This document shows positions 43,696 through 56,719 of a stretch of DNA of 64,000 nucleotides, piece by piece. Every line of letters starts with the position of its first letter. Position 1 is the stretch's first letter. The notes under the pieces were generated by a model. The model ran no database searches, was not told the origin of the DNA, and worked only from the letters and a program-made list of their open reading frames with translations. A program made the position numbers and the translations under genes. Source of the stretch: Novilysobacter selenitireducens (GTDB taxonomy: Bacteria > Pseudomonadota > Gammaproteobacteria > Xanthomonadales > Xanthomonadaceae); NCBI RefSeq assembly GCF_020026895.1, contig NZ_JAINZW010000005.1:149053-213052 (forward strand), written 5' to 3'.

Positions 43696-43902
43696 TCAGG
43701 CGGCCATTCGCGGCTGGTTCGACGTCGCGCGGCGCCGCTCGATCCGCTTCCACGCTTTCTCGTGCAGGTGGAAAGCCACCGTGTTGCAGGCCGGCTCCAC
43801 CAGCGCCAGCGCACCGCCGACCCAGACGCTGCCGGTCATGAGGTAGCCGACCAGGAACGCCACGGTGGAGTGCACCGCCGCAAAGCTCAGCGTCTTGTCC
43901 AT
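43696..43902 (-). CDS. DUF2061 small membrane protein
   Basis: A 68-residue protein starting MDKTLSFAAVHSTVAFLVGY, with two hydrophobic helices (residues 8-24 and 27-42) and the DUF2061 pattern LTGSVWVGGALALVEPACNT followed by a basic tail (HLHEKAWKRIERRR). The family occurs alone or as a C-terminal part of small bacterial proteins; function unknown. Divergent from the atp operon promoter region. Confidence 0.85.
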   Translation of the reverse strand: MDKTLSFAAVHSTVAFLVGYLMTGSVWVGGALALVEPACNTVAFHLHEKAWKRIERRRATSNQPRMAA

Positions 43903-44047
43903 GGCCGCGCCCCGGTCGGGATGAGAACGGGTTCCATCTTCATGCCGCCAGGCCCGGGCCGTCCAATCGATTGTCAGAGTCGCTGCGATAGGACGCGGCT
44001 ATTGCATCCGCTGCCCGGCGCCCGCCGGCTTCCCGTACGTGTGGCGG

Positions 44048-44076
44048 TTGCCCGCAGTGCTCACGCGCTCTATACT
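44048..44076 (+). promoter_or_regulatory. Sigma-70 promoter of the atp operon
   Basis: TTGCCC (44048-44053) and TATACT (44071-44076) are separated by exactly 17 bp, close to the consensus TTGACA/TATAAT. It lies 47 bp before the GTG start of atpI, in front of the whole ATP synthase operon. Confidence 0.8.
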
Positions 44077-44122
44077 TTTGCGGCTCACCGGGGCGCTTTC
44101 GCCCGACTCCCGCGGTACCCGC

Positions 44123-44488
44123 GTGTACGATCCCTTGCAAGCAGGCCGACGCCTGGCACGCCGAACGGCGGCCTGGCAGGCCGGAACAACAGCGCTGCTG
44201 GCATTGGCGCTGCTGTCGCAGGGGGCTTCGCACGCGGTCGCGGCAGCGGTCGGAGGAGCGGCAATGCTGGTCGGCGGTGCACTCGCGGCTCGACTGATGG
44301 TCGGCGGCGGGGTGATGCCGGCCAATGCGGTGATGGCGCGCTGGTTCGCCGGCGTGGTGCTCAAGCTGGCGCTCGTATTCACAGTGCTGCTGCTGGGCCT
44401 GGGCGCATGGCGCCTGCCGCCGCTGGCATTGCTGGCGGGCATCGTGGTCGCGCTGCTGACGCAGCTGCTGGTCGCGGCCCGTCGCTGA
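44123..44488 (+). CDS. atpI: ATP synthase subunit I (AtpI)
   Basis: A 121-residue membrane protein with four hydrophobic helices (about residues 18-35, 40-58, 75-92, 97-115). It sits directly upstream of atpB, the place of atpI in F-ATPase operons. AtpI helps the assembly of the c-ring and may affect Mg2+ supply; it is poorly conserved, so the call is based on position and topology. The GTG start (VYDPLQAGRRLARRT) is the best fit; the frame is open 84 bp further upstream but would overlap the promoter. Confidence 0.8.
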   Translation: MYDPLQAGRRLARRTAAWQAGTTALLALALLSQGASHAVAAAVGGAAMLVGGALAARLMVGGGVMPANAVMARWFAGVVLKLALVFTVLLLGLGAWRLPPLALLAGIVVALLTQLLVAARR

Positions 44489-44526
44489 TCCAACAACTTT
44501 CCACTATCTAATCGGGTTCAGGACAC

Positions 44527-45324
44527 ATGGCGGGCGAGGCGGAACTGACTCCCACCGGGTACATCCAACACCACCTCCAGAACCTGACGATGTCGGTCGG
44601 CGAGGGAAGTTTCTGGACATTGCACCTGGACACCCTGATCACCGCGGTCCTGATGGGCCTGCTGATCGTGTTCGCGTTCTGGACGGCCACGCGCAATGCC
44701 ACCGCCGGCGTGCCGGGCAAGTGGCAGGCGTTCGTCGAGATCTGCCTGGAGTTCGTCGACCGCCAGGCCAAGGACACCTACCACGGACCCAGCAAGCTGG
44801 TGACGCCCATCGCGATCACCCTGTTCTTCTGGATCCTGATGATGAACCTGCTGAAGATGATCCCGGCGGACTTCATCGCGAAGCCGCTGGAACTCGTCGG
44901 CGTGCATTACTGGAAGCCGGTCCCGACCGCCGACGTCAACGCGACGCTCGGCCTGTCGATCAGCGTGTTCTTCCTGATGCTGTTCTTCGCGCTGCGCGCC
45001 AAGGGCCTGGGCGGCTTCACCAAGGAATTCCTGACCGCGCCGTTCGGCAAGTGGATGATGCCGTTCAACCTGATCCTCAACATCGTCGAGTGGCTGAGCA
45101 AGCCGATCTCTCTGGCGATGCGACTGTTCGGCAACATGTTCGGCGGCGAAATCGTGTTCCTGCTGATCTGGGTCCTGGGTGGCGCGGGCATCATCGGCGC
45201 CTTCGCCGGCGGCCTGTTCGGCCTGGGCTGGATGCTGTTCCACCTGCTGGTGATCCCGCTGCAGGCCTTCATCTTCATGATGCTGTCGATCGTCTACCTC
45301 AGCCTTTCGGAAGACGCCCACTAG
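44527..45324 (+). CDS. atpB: ATP synthase Fo subunit a
   Basis: A 265-residue membrane subunit that forms the two proton half-channels. It has five to six helices. The essential Arg is in SKPISLAMRLFGNMFGGEI, and the last helices contain QAFIFMMLSIVYLSLSEDAH. An N-terminal amphipathic stretch (LTPTGYIQHHLQNLTMS) is normal for this family. Starts 38 bp after atpI. Confidence 0.96.
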   Translation: MAGEAELTPTGYIQHHLQNLTMSVGEGSFWTLHLDTLITAVLMGLLIVFAFWTATRNATAGVPGKWQAFVEICLEFVDRQAKDTYHGPSKLVTPIAITLFFWILMMNLLKMIPADFIAKPLELVGVHYWKPVPTADVNATLGLSISVFFLMLFFALRAKGLGGFTKEFLTAPFGKWMMPFNLILNIVEWLSKPISLAMRLFGNMFGGEIVFLLIWVLGGAGIIGAFAGGLFGLGWMLFHLLVIPLQAFIFMMLSIVYLSLSEDAH

Positions 45325-45400
45325 AGCCTGTCAAAAGGCAATGGGCGGCTCCCGCTGCACGACCTGTTTTCGTTTCATCCATCCGCGTTCCAACCCTTAA

Positions 45401-45718
<318 letters not shown>

Positions 45719-45731
45719 GCAACGGTTGCAT

Positions 45732-45798
45732 GCCGCGGCACCGGCGTTCGCGCCGGCCGTCGCGGCAATGAAGGGTCGGTGCCGATCCCGGCACCGAC
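45732..45798 (+). other. Two strong stem-loops between atpE and atpF
   Basis: Hairpin 1 spans 45732-45766 (GCCGCGG and CCGGCG arms around a TTCG loop). Hairpin 2 (45775-45798) is a perfect 10-bp stem, GTCGGTGCCG-ATCC-CGGCACCGAC. Neither is followed by a T-run, so they are not simple terminators. They may protect the 3' end of the atpE message or reduce read-through, since subunit c is needed in excess. Confidence 0.65.
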
Positions 45799-45828
45799 AC
45801 CCCTCTCCGCACTGGCAGAGCCTTACGC

Positions 45829-46299
45829 ATGAGCATCAACCTCACCCTATTCGCCCAGGCGCTGGCCTTCGCCGCGTTGATCTGGATCATCGCCACCAAG
45901 ATCTGGCCGCCACTGCTGGCCGCGATCGAGGAGCGCCAGAAGAAGATCGCCGAAGGCCTGGCCGCGGCCGACAACAGCCAGAAGGCGCTCGCCCAGGCGC
46001 AGGAAAAGGTCGACGCGACGCTGCGCGAAGCGCGTGGCAAGGCCAACGAGATCATCGAGCAGGCCCACCAGCGCGCCAACCAGATCGTCGACCAGGCCAA
46101 GAACGAGGCCATCGCCGAAGCCGAGCGGCAGAAGGCCCTGGCCGTCGCCGAGATTGAAGCGTCCGCGACCCGTGCCCGCGAGGACCTGCGTCGCCAGGTG
46201 TCCGCGCTGGCGGTAACGGGTGCCGAGCGCCTGCTCAAGCGCGAGATCGACGCCAACGCCCACAAGGCGTTGCTGGACGAACTCGCGGCCGAGATCTGA
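45829..46299 (+). CDS. atpF: ATP synthase Fo subunit b
   Basis: A 156-residue stator subunit. One N-terminal helix ([20 protein letters not shown]) anchors it; the rest is a long Ala/Glu/Lys/Gln-rich coiled coil ([20 protein letters not shown], then [20 protein letters not shown]) ending in the delta-binding region. Standard length. Confidence 0.95.
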   Translation: MSINLTLFAQALAFAALIWIIATKIWPPLLAAIEERQKKIAEGLAAADNSQKALAQAQEKVDATLREARGKANEIIEQAHQRANQIVDQAKNEAIAEAERQKALAVAEIEASATRAREDLRRQVSALAVTGAERLLKREIDANAHKALLDELAAEI

Positions 46300-46306
46300 C
46301 CGCGCC

Positions 46307-46834
46307 ATGAGCCAGCCCCTGACCCTTGCCCGTCCCTACGCCCGCGCTGCGTTCGCGCTGGCGCGCGATGCCGGCCGCGCCAACGAGTGGTCCCACGCGC
46401 TGGCGTTCGCCGCGCGCGTGTCGGCCGACCCGCAGGTGCATGGCCTGCTGGGCCACCCGCAGCTGGGCGAGGCCGATGCGGCCACGCTGTTGTCGCCGGA
46501 GGGCGCCGACGAGGCGTTCGGCCGCTTCATCGCGCTGCTCGCCGACAACCGTCGCCTCACGCTGCTGCCGGAGATCGCCGGCATGTACGAGGAGCTGCGC
46601 GCCGACGCCGACCGCGTGGTCAAGGCCCACGTCACGGCTGCCAGCGCGCTGCCGGCGTCGGAGCTGGAATCGATCCGCGCCGCGCTCAAGCGCCGGTTCG
46701 GCCGCGAGGTCGAGATCGAAACCTCGGTCGACGATTCGTTGATCGGCGGCGCGGTGATCGATGCCGGTGACGTGGTGATCGACGGTTCGCTCAAGGGCAA
46801 GCTGGCCCGCCTGCAGTCGATGCTGACCCAGTAA
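46307..46834 (+). CDS. atpH: ATP synthase F1 subunit delta
   Basis: A 175-residue stator subunit linking subunit b to the top of F1. The N-terminal helical bundle starts LTLARPYARAAFALARDAGR; the C-terminal end has SLIGGAVIDAGDVVIDGSLK and GKLARLQSMLTQ, the family's conserved terminus. Starts 7 bp after atpF. Confidence 0.95.
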   Translation: MSQPLTLARPYARAAFALARDAGRANEWSHALAFAARVSADPQVHGLLGHPQLGEADAATLLSPEGADEAFGRFIALLADNRRLTLLPEIAGMYEELRADADRVVKAHVTAASALPASELESIRAALKRRFGREVEIETSVDDSLIGGAVIDAGDVVIDGSLKGKLARLQSMLTQ

Positions 46835-46963
46835 CGAGACACGAAGGAACGGGAAACGCGCAGGCGTCCCCCGGCTCCGGTACCCGCTCCGCCCTACTCG
46901 TTCCTACAACAGTTTGATCCAACCGCGACGGCACCCGGCCGCACGCGTTCGAGGAATCTCCAA

Positions 46964-48529
<1,566 letters not shown>

Positions 48530-48535
48530 AGCGGG

Positions 48536-48610
48536 ATTAGAGGCTAGGGGCTGGGGGCTGGTACAGGCGCCCAAGCCGCTTACCACACCGCAATTCCCAA
48601 CCCCTGAAGC
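48536..48610. repeat. GGGGCTGG-type inverted repeat between atpA and atpG
   Basis: The left part has short direct units of GGGCTGG/GAGGCTAGGGGCTGGGGGC; the right part has the inverted CAATTCCCAACCCCTG. Similar material lies between atpD and atpC. Probably a dispersed repeat able to form a hairpin in the mRNA. Confidence 0.6.
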
Positions 48611-48628
48611 GAGCAAAGCGAGAAGAGC

Positions 48629-49492
48629 ATGGCCGGCGGCAGAGAAATCAAGACCAAGATCAAGAGCGTGCAGAACACCCGCAAGGTGACGCGCGCGCTC
48701 GAGATGGTGTCGGCCTCCAAGATCCGGAAGGCGCAGGAGCGGATGAAGACCTCGCGCCCCTACGCGCGGGTCATGAAGCAGGTGATCGGACACCTGGCGC
48801 AGGCCAACTCCGACTACCAGCACCCGTACATGACCGAGCGCAAGGATCCCAAGCGCGTCGGCTACGTCATCGTCTCGTCCGACCGCGGCCTGGCCGGCGG
48901 CCTCAACAACAACCTGTTCCGCAAGCTGCTGGGCGAGTTCCGCAAGTGGCACGACCAGGGCGTCGAGGTCGACGTGGTCACCATCGGCCAGAAGGCCTCG
49001 GTGTTCTTCCGCCGTATCAAGGTCAACATGCTGGCCTCGGTCACCCACCTGGACGACGCGCCGAAGCTGGAGCAGCTGGTGGGCGTGATCAAGGTGATGC
49101 TCGACGCCTACAGCGACGGCACCATCGACCGGGTGTTCATCTGCTACAACGACTTCGTCAACACGATGACCCAGCGCGCGGCGTTTGACCAGCTGCTGCC
49201 GCTGCCGGCGCCGGAGACGCAGGTCGCCAAGCACGACTGGGACTACATCTACGAGCCCGATGCCGAGTCCGTGCTCGAGCACGTGCTGACGCGCTACATC
49301 GAGTCGCTGGTGTACCAGGCAGTGCTGGAGAACGTGGCGTCCGAGCACGCCGCGCGCATGGTCGCGATGAAGGCCGCCAGCGACAACGCCAGCAAGCTGA
49401 TCGACACCCTGCAGCTGGTCTACAACAAGGCCAGGCAGGCGGCGATCACCCAGGAAATTTCCGAGATCGTCGGCGGCGCCGCGGCCGTTTAA
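48629..49492 (+). CDS. atpG: ATP synthase F1 subunit gamma
   Basis: A 287-residue central stalk. The N-terminal coiled coil ([39 protein letters not shown]) and the C-terminal one ([40 protein letters not shown]) are the two strands that rotate inside alpha3beta3; between them lies the Rossmann-like domain with [14 protein letters not shown]. Confidence 0.96.
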   Translation: MAGGREIKTKIKSVQNTRKVTRALEMVSASKIRKAQERMKTSRPYARVMKQVIGHLAQANSDYQHPYMTERKDPKRVGYVIVSSDRGLAGGLNNNLFRKLLGEFRKWHDQGVEVDVVTIGQKASVFFRRIKVNMLASVTHLDDAPKLEQLVGVIKVMLDAYSDGTIDRVFICYNDFVNTMTQRAAFDQLLPLPAPETQVAKHDWDYIYEPDAESVLEHVLTRYIESLVYQAVLENVASEHAARMVAMKAASDNASKLIDTLQLVYNKARQAAITQEISEIVGGAAAV

Positions 49493-50965
<1,473 letters not shown>

Positions 50966-51063
50966 GAGCCGGGACTGGGGGCTGGGGACACGGGATTGGC
51001 GCAACGCGGCCAAACCTCGATCCAGAGCGCCGACCCAGCCCCTCACCCCTAGCCTCCAGCCCC
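50966..51063. repeat. Inverted repeat between atpD and atpC
   Basis: GGGACTGGGGGCTGGGGACA (50971-50990) faces CCCAGCCCCTCACCCCTAGC and TCCAGCCCCT (about 51034-51064). The arms can pair imperfectly. Related to the repeat at 48536. The inserted element separates atpC from atpD by 121 bp, which is unusually wide. Confidence 0.65.
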
Positions 51064-51086
51064 TACGAGCAGAGCGAGACCCCCCC

Positions 51087-51509
51087 ATGAGCACATTCCG
51101 TTGCGACATCGTCAGTGCCGAGGAAGAGATCTTCCACGGTGAGGCCGAGCTGCTGGTCGCGACCGGCGAGATCGGCGAGCTGGGTATCGCGCCCAAGCAC
51201 GCCCCGCTGATCACCCGCCTCAAGCCGGGCAAGGTCGTGGTGACGCTGCCGGGCGGCGAGCAGCTGGACTTCGCCGTGTCCGGCGGCATCCTCGAGGTGC
51301 AGCCGACGGTCGTGACCGTGCTGGCCGACACCGCCGTGCGTGCACAGGACATCGACGAGGCCGCCGTGCGTGCGGCCAAGGAAGAGGCCGAGCGCGTGCT
51401 GGCCGGCCGCAGCGAGCAGATGGACGTCGCCGAGGCCCAGGCCAAGCTGGCCGAGACCATGGCGCAGCTGCAGGCGCTGGAGCGCCTGCGCAAGAACATG
51501 AAGCACTGA
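51087..51509 (+). CDS. atpC: ATP synthase F1 subunit epsilon
   Basis: A 140-residue subunit. The N-terminal beta sandwich ([39 protein letters not shown]) binds gamma and the c-ring, and the C-terminal helical hairpin ([39 protein letters not shown]) can extend to inhibit ATP hydrolysis. Last gene of the operon, followed by a good terminator. Confidence 0.96.
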   Translation: MSTFRCDIVSAEEEIFHGEAELLVATGEIGELGIAPKHAPLITRLKPGKVVVTLPGGEQLDFAVSGGILEVQPTVVTVLADTAVRAQDIDEAAVRAAKEEAERVLAGRSEQMDVAEAQAKLAETMAQLQALERLRKNMKH

Positions 51510-51535
51510 CCCCGCGCTTCATCGCGTGCAGCAAG

Positions 51536-51559
51536 AAGGCCGGCATTGCCGGCCTTTTT
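51536..51559 (+). terminator. Terminator of the atp operon
   Basis: A perfect 9-bp stem (AAGGCCGGC/GCCGGCCTT, 51536-51544 with 51548-51556) with ATT loop and five T's. It ends the atp operon 26 bp after atpC; the GtrA gene on the other strand ends at 51630. Confidence 0.92.
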
Positions 51560-51629
51560 CATTTGCGGGCGCGGTCGAACGAGCGCGCCACGCGCGATGC
51601 CAAGCGGGGAGATGCCGCCAGCGCCGGGA

Positions 51630-52040
51630 TCAGCGCCGGTAGACCCAGTGCCGCGACAGCAGGAAGCCGATGCCGCCCAGCACCAGCTCCACGCCGGGCT
51701 TGGCCAGCCACGTCCACTTCAGGCCCACGGCATCGTCGATCGCGCCGATCGCCCAGGTGCTGATCATCGTGGTCAGCAGCCACATCAACACGAACCGGCC
51801 GAACTGGCGTCGCCCGATGCGCGTGTCGTCGCCGGCGAACGTGATCCGGCCGTTGAGCCAGAACCCGAGCAGCGCGCCGCTGATGCGCCCGGCGATATTC
51901 GCGGGCTCCACCGGGAGGCCCAGGTGGCTCAGGCCCACCATCACGCCCCAGTCGACCAGCCACTGGACCACGCCGATCACCAGGTAGTGGCGCCCCTGCC
52001 GCCCCAGGCTCATGCGCCGCACCGCGCGCGCGCGCGCCAT
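51630..52040 (-). CDS. GtrA family membrane protein
   Basis: A 136-residue membrane protein with four helices. YLVIGVVQWLVDWGVMVGLS, PANIAGRISGALLGFWLNGR, RFVLMWLLTTMISTWAIGAI and LVLGGIGFLLSRHWVYRR match the GtrA pattern (ending in a basic residue cluster). GtrA proteins are thought to flip undecaprenyl-linked sugars in surface polysaccharide modification. The exact start is uncertain: ATG 52040 is used here; GTG 52055 and ATG 52013 are also possible. Confidence 0.82.
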   Translation of the reverse strand: MARARAVRRMSLGRQGRHYLVIGVVQWLVDWGVMVGLSHLGLPVEPANIAGRISGALLGFWLNGRITFAGDDTRIGRRQFGRFVLMWLLTTMISTWAIGAIDDAVGLKWTWLAKPGVELVLGGIGFLLSRHWVYRR

Positions 52041-52159
52041 CTCCCCCGTACGCACGGCACTGCAGATGCGTCGGGGATGGGGCTTGGCACGGAGATTCCG
52101 CGGCGGGCGATGGGCGTTCGTGGTCGCGGCACCGCGGCATCCTAACAGTGCCGCCGGCT

Positions 52160-52165
52160 AGAATC
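52160..52165 (+). promoter_or_regulatory. Possible -10 box of glmU
   Basis: TAGAAT, one base from the TATAAT consensus, 31 bp before the glmU start; a CCAGGAG ribosome binding site lies between them. No clear -35 box. Confidence 0.4.
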
Positions 52166-52196
52166 CGCCCTCCGGATCCGAACCCCAGGAGTTGCC

Positions 52197-53561
52197 ATGC
52201 CCGCACCGCTGCACGTCGTCATCCTCGCCGCGGGCGAAGGCAAGCGGATGCGCTCGTCCGTGCCCAAGGTGCTGCAACCGATCGCGGGCCGCCCGATGCT
52301 GGGCCACGTGGTCGATACCGCGCGCGCGCTCGACCCGGCAGGCATCCACGTGGTCTACGGCCACGGCGGCGATGCCGTGCGCGAGGCGTTCGCCGCCGAT
52401 GCCGATCTCCACTGGTCCGAGCAGCGCCAGCGCCTCGGCACCGGCCACGCATTGCAGCAGGCGATGCCCGACGTGCCGCCCGACGCGCGCGTGCTGGTCC
52501 TCTACGGCGACGTGCCGCTGATCACCGCCGACACGCTGCGCCGCCTGCTCGAGGCACCCGGCCGCATCGCGGTGCTGGTCGCCGACTTGGACGACCCCGC
52601 CGGCTACGGGCGCATCGTGCGCGATGCCGAGGGCAAGGTCGCGCGCATCGTCGAGCACAAGGACGCCGACGAGGAGCAGCGCGAGATCCGCACGGTCAAT
52701 ACCGGCATCCTGGTGGCCGACGGCGAGCCGCTGCGGCGCTGGCTGGATGGCCTGGACAACGAGAACGCGCAGGGCGAGTACTACCTGACCGACGTGTTCG
52801 CCGCCGCCAGCAGCGAGTACGACTCCGCCGAGATGGTGCACGTGCGCGAGCCGATCGAGGTCGAAGGCGCCAACGACCGCTGGCAGCTGGCGCAGCTCGA
52901 GCGCGCCTTCCAGCTGCGCGCCGCCCGCGCGCTTTGCATTGATGGCGCGCGACTGGCTGACCCGGCGCGCATCGACGTGCGCGGCACGGTCAAGGTCGAT
53001 CGCGATGTCGCCATTGATGTCGACGTCGTGCTCGAAGGCGACATCGATCTGGCGGAAGGCGTCGTCATCGGCCCGTTCTGCCGCCTGCGCAACGTGAAGC
53101 TGGGGCCCGGCACCGAGGTCCGCGCGCACTGCGACCTGGACGGCGTGGTGGTCGAGGGCGCCGCCACCATCGGGCCGTTCGCGCGCCTGCGCCCGGGCAC
53201 GGTGCTGGCCGATGGCGTGCATATCGGCAACTTCGTCGAGACCAAGAACACGCGCCTGGGCGTGTCAAGCAAGGCCAACCACCTGAGCTACCTCGGCGAC
53301 GCGGTGGTCGGCAGCGGCGTCAATATCGGCGCCGGCACCATCACCTGCAACTACGACGGCGCCAACAAGTCCACGACCACCATCGAGGACGGGGCATTCA
53401 TCGGCTCCAACAGCTCGCTGGTGGCGCCGGTGACGATCGGCAAGGACGCCACGGTCGCCGCCGGTTCGGTGATCACCCGCAGCGCGCCCGAGGGCAAGTT
53501 GAGCGTGGCGCGCGCGCGGCAGTCGGTGGTCGACGGGTGGCAGCGGCCGACGAAGAAGTAG
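52197..53561 (+). CDS. glmU: GlmU, UDP-GlcNAc pyrophosphorylase / GlcN-1-P acetyltransferase
   Basis: A 454-residue bifunctional enzyme that makes UDP-GlcNAc for peptidoglycan and lipopolysaccharide. The N-terminal uridyltransferase (1-225) starts [20 protein letters not shown] with the phosphate loop, LYGDVPL and [10 protein letters not shown]. From about residue 250 the left-handed beta-helix acetyltransferase follows, with [20 protein letters not shown] (catalytic His), [19 protein letters not shown] and [15 protein letters not shown]. glmS, the first step in the same route, lies 8.3 kb downstream. Confidence 0.96.
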   Translation: MPAPLHVVILAAGEGKRMRSSVPKVLQPIAGRPMLGHVVDTARALDPAGIHVVYGHGGDAVREAFAADADLHWSEQRQRLGTGHALQQAMPDVPPDARVLVLYGDVPLITADTLRRLLEAPGRIAVLVADLDDPAGYGRIVRDAEGKVARIVEHKDADEEQREIRTVNTGILVADGEPLRRWLDGLDNENAQGEYYLTDVFAAASSEYDSAEMVHVREPIEVEGANDRWQLAQLERAFQLRAARALCIDGARLADPARIDVRGTVKVDRDVAIDVDVVLEGDIDLAEGVVIGPFCRLRNVKLGPGTEVRAHCDLDGVVVEGAATIGPFARLRPGTVLADGVHIGNFVETKNTRLGVSSKANHLSYLGDAVVGSGVNIGAGTITCNYDGANKSTTTIEDGAFIGSNSSLVAPVTIGKDATVAAGSVITRSAPEGKLSVARARQSVVDGWQRPTKK

Positions 53562-53583
53562 CCGGGCCGCCACGCCTCCCCAT

Positions 53584-53803
53584 CTGTAGGAGCGGCTTCA
53601 GCCGCGAACGGCAACCGTGCGCTCGTTCCTGATTCACGATCGCGGCTGAAGCCGCTCCTACAAGCGCGACATTTGCACTCGAACCATCCCGTGCAGGAGC
53701 CACGTAAGTCGCGATGCGCGGTTGGCCGGGGTAGCGCGGTCGCGACTTACGTCGCTCCTACCAAGGAGCGGGGCTTTCGATCGCGGCTGAAGTCGCTCCT
53801 GCA
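53584..53803. repeat. Cluster of REP-like inverted arms
   Basis: Three units lie between the convergent glmU and sensor-kinase genes. A main pair is at 53585-53609 and 53638-53661 (TGTAGGAGCGGCTTCAGCCG and its inverse). A variant pair is at 53693-53713 and 53739-53761 (GCAGGAGCCACGTAAGTCGC and CGCGACTTACGTCGCTCCTA). A single arm is at 53778-53803 (GATCGCGGCTGAAGTCGCTC). Confidence 0.85.
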
Positions 53804-53829
53804 GGGGCATGATTTGCGGTGCCGAGGCG

Positions 53830-55140
53830 CTAGTCCGGCAACACCATCGACACGCACAGCCCGCCGCCTTCGCGGTTGAGCAGGGCGATTCGTCCGCCGT
53901 GCGCCTCGGCGATCTCGCGTGCCAGCGCCAGCCCCAGCCCGGTGCCGTTGCGCTTGGTCGAATAGAACGGCAGTAGCGCGTTGGACAGCACCGCCTCGTT
54001 CATGCCCGTGCCGCGGTCGAGGATGTCCAGCCGCCACGCATCCGGCAGGCGCCGGATCGCCAACGCGACATCGCCCGGGGGCGAGCCGGACTCGTGCGCG
54101 TTCTTGAGCAGGTTGATCACGCTCTGCTCCAGCTGCACCAGGTCGACGCGGGCGATGCCATCGGTGGCGCCCTCGTTGCGGAACTCGACCTGCTCGCGCA
54201 GCTGCGCGACGAAGCGCGACCACTCCACCGGCTCGCGCCGCGGCGCGGGCAGCTTGGCGAAGCGCGCGTAGTCGCGGATAAAGCCCTCCAGGTGCCGCGC
54301 GCGGTCCTCGATGGTCGCCAGCGCGGTCGGCAGCTTCTCGACCTGGCCGCGGCGCAGCAGCTCCGAACCCGAATGCGCCAAGGACGCGATCGGCGCCAGC
54401 GAGTTGTTGAGCTCGTGGCTGATGACGCGGATGACCTTCTTCCAGGTCTGCACTTCCTGGCGCCGCAGCTCGGCGGTGAGCACGCGCAGCAGGATGAGCT
54501 CGTGGCGGCGGCCGTTGAGCCGGAACTGGCGCCGGGCCAGGTGGTAGATGTCTTCATGGTCGGCATCGCCGACGGTGAACATGCCGTCGCCGCCGCGATC
54601 GAAGGCCTCGCGGACTGCATCGGGCGCGCTTTCGACCAGCGCGTCGAAATCGCGGCCCTCCAGCTTGTGGCCCTCGCCCAGCAGTTTGCGCGCGGCGATG
54701 TTGCCCAGCACGATCCGCCGCGACGGATCGACCAGCACCATGGCGACGGGGGTGTTCTGCACCATCGTGTCGAGCAGCAGCTCGCGCTGGACCAGCGCCA
54801 GGCGCTGCTCGCGAAGTGCGTCGCCCAGCCGGTTGTGGGCATCGACGAGCTCGGCGAGAGCGCCGCGGCCACGCCAGGCCAGCCCGAATCCGAAGTCGCC
54901 GTCGCGATAGCTGGCCACGCTGCCCGCCAGCGCGCGGAACAGCGCGTTCATCGGCGCGAACGCGCGGCGCACGTGGTAGGCGAGCAACGGTGCCAGCAAC
55001 GCCACCGCACCCGCTGCCGCCATCCAGCGCTGCGGCAGCAGCGGCGTCAACAGCATTGTCAGCGCGGCGGCAGCGGCGACATAGACGATCGCCAACCCGG
55101 TGAAGACCAGGCTCAGCGGCAGGTGGCGGATCAGCCGCAT
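53830..55140 (-). CDS. NtrY-like membrane sensor histidine kinase
   Basis: A 436-residue kinase. Two hydrophobic helices (about residues 8-30 and 37-55) with almost no periplasmic loop, so it senses in or at the membrane. Next come a HAMP-like linker, a PAS domain (about 110-215, VAMVLVDPSRRIVLGNIAAR), the H box VIRVISHELNNSLAPIASLA, the N box NLLKNAHES, DRGTGMNEAV and GTGLGLALAREI. It lies 7 bp after the sigma-54 response regulator gene and should phosphorylate that protein. The intramembrane-type sensor fits detection of membrane-active compounds; inferred. Confidence 0.9.
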   Translation of the reverse strand: MRLIRHLPLSLVFTGLAIVYVAAAAALTMLLTPLLPQRWMAAAGAVALLAPLLAYHVRRAFAPMNALFRALAGSVASYRDGDFGFGLAWRGRGALAELVDAHNRLGDALREQRLALVQRELLLDTMVQNTPVAMVLVDPSRRIVLGNIAARKLLGEGHKLEGRDFDALVESAPDAVREAFDRGGDGMFTVGDADHEDIYHLARRQFRLNGRRHELILLRVLTAELRRQEVQTWKKVIRVISHELNNSLAPIASLAHSGSELLRRGQVEKLPTALATIEDRARHLEGFIRDYARFAKLPAPRREPVEWSRFVAQLREQVEFRNEGATDGIARVDLVQLEQSVINLLKNAHESGSPPGDVALAIRRLPDAWRLDILDRGTGMNEAVLSNALLPFYSTKRNGTGLGLALAREIAEAHGGRIALLNREGGGLCVSMVLPD

Positions 55141-55147
55141 GGCCGGC

Positions 55148-56494
<1,347 letters not shown>

Positions 56495-56519
56495 GGCTGA
56501 ATATGCGGGCCGGTGTCGG

Positions 56520-56706
56520 TGTCCTTCTCCCGCCGGGAGAAGGTGCCCCGGAAGGGCGGATGAGGGTTCGGCGGAGCGGTCTACTGCCAGGTCGGGACGA
56601 CGACCGTCGACTGATGAAGGTAACGGTCGGGCATGGTACGCAACTTCGTCGCACCCTCTCCGCAACCCCTCTCACCAACCCCTCTCTTAGGGGAGAGGGG
56701 CTCAAG
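56520..56706. repeat. Composite inverted repeats upstream of the regulator gene
   Basis: At 56522-56545, CCTTCTCCCGCCGGGAGAAGG is a tight palindrome, followed by GTGCCCCGGAAGGGCGGATG, a widely dispersed proteobacterial repeat type. At 56650-56706, GCACCCTCTCCGCAACCCCT and the palindrome CCCCTCTCTTAGGGGAGAGG form the inverted right end. Together they flank a 100-bp unique centre. The element separates the permease stop (56720) from the regulator start (56494). Confidence 0.7.
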
Positions 56707-56719
56707 CACCCACGTCGTA

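Noticed and set aside
53584..53803. Spaced repeats that could look like a short CRISPR array
   Set aside because: Units alternate in orientation, spacers are irregular and arms are internally palindromic; no cas genes. They are REP-like elements.
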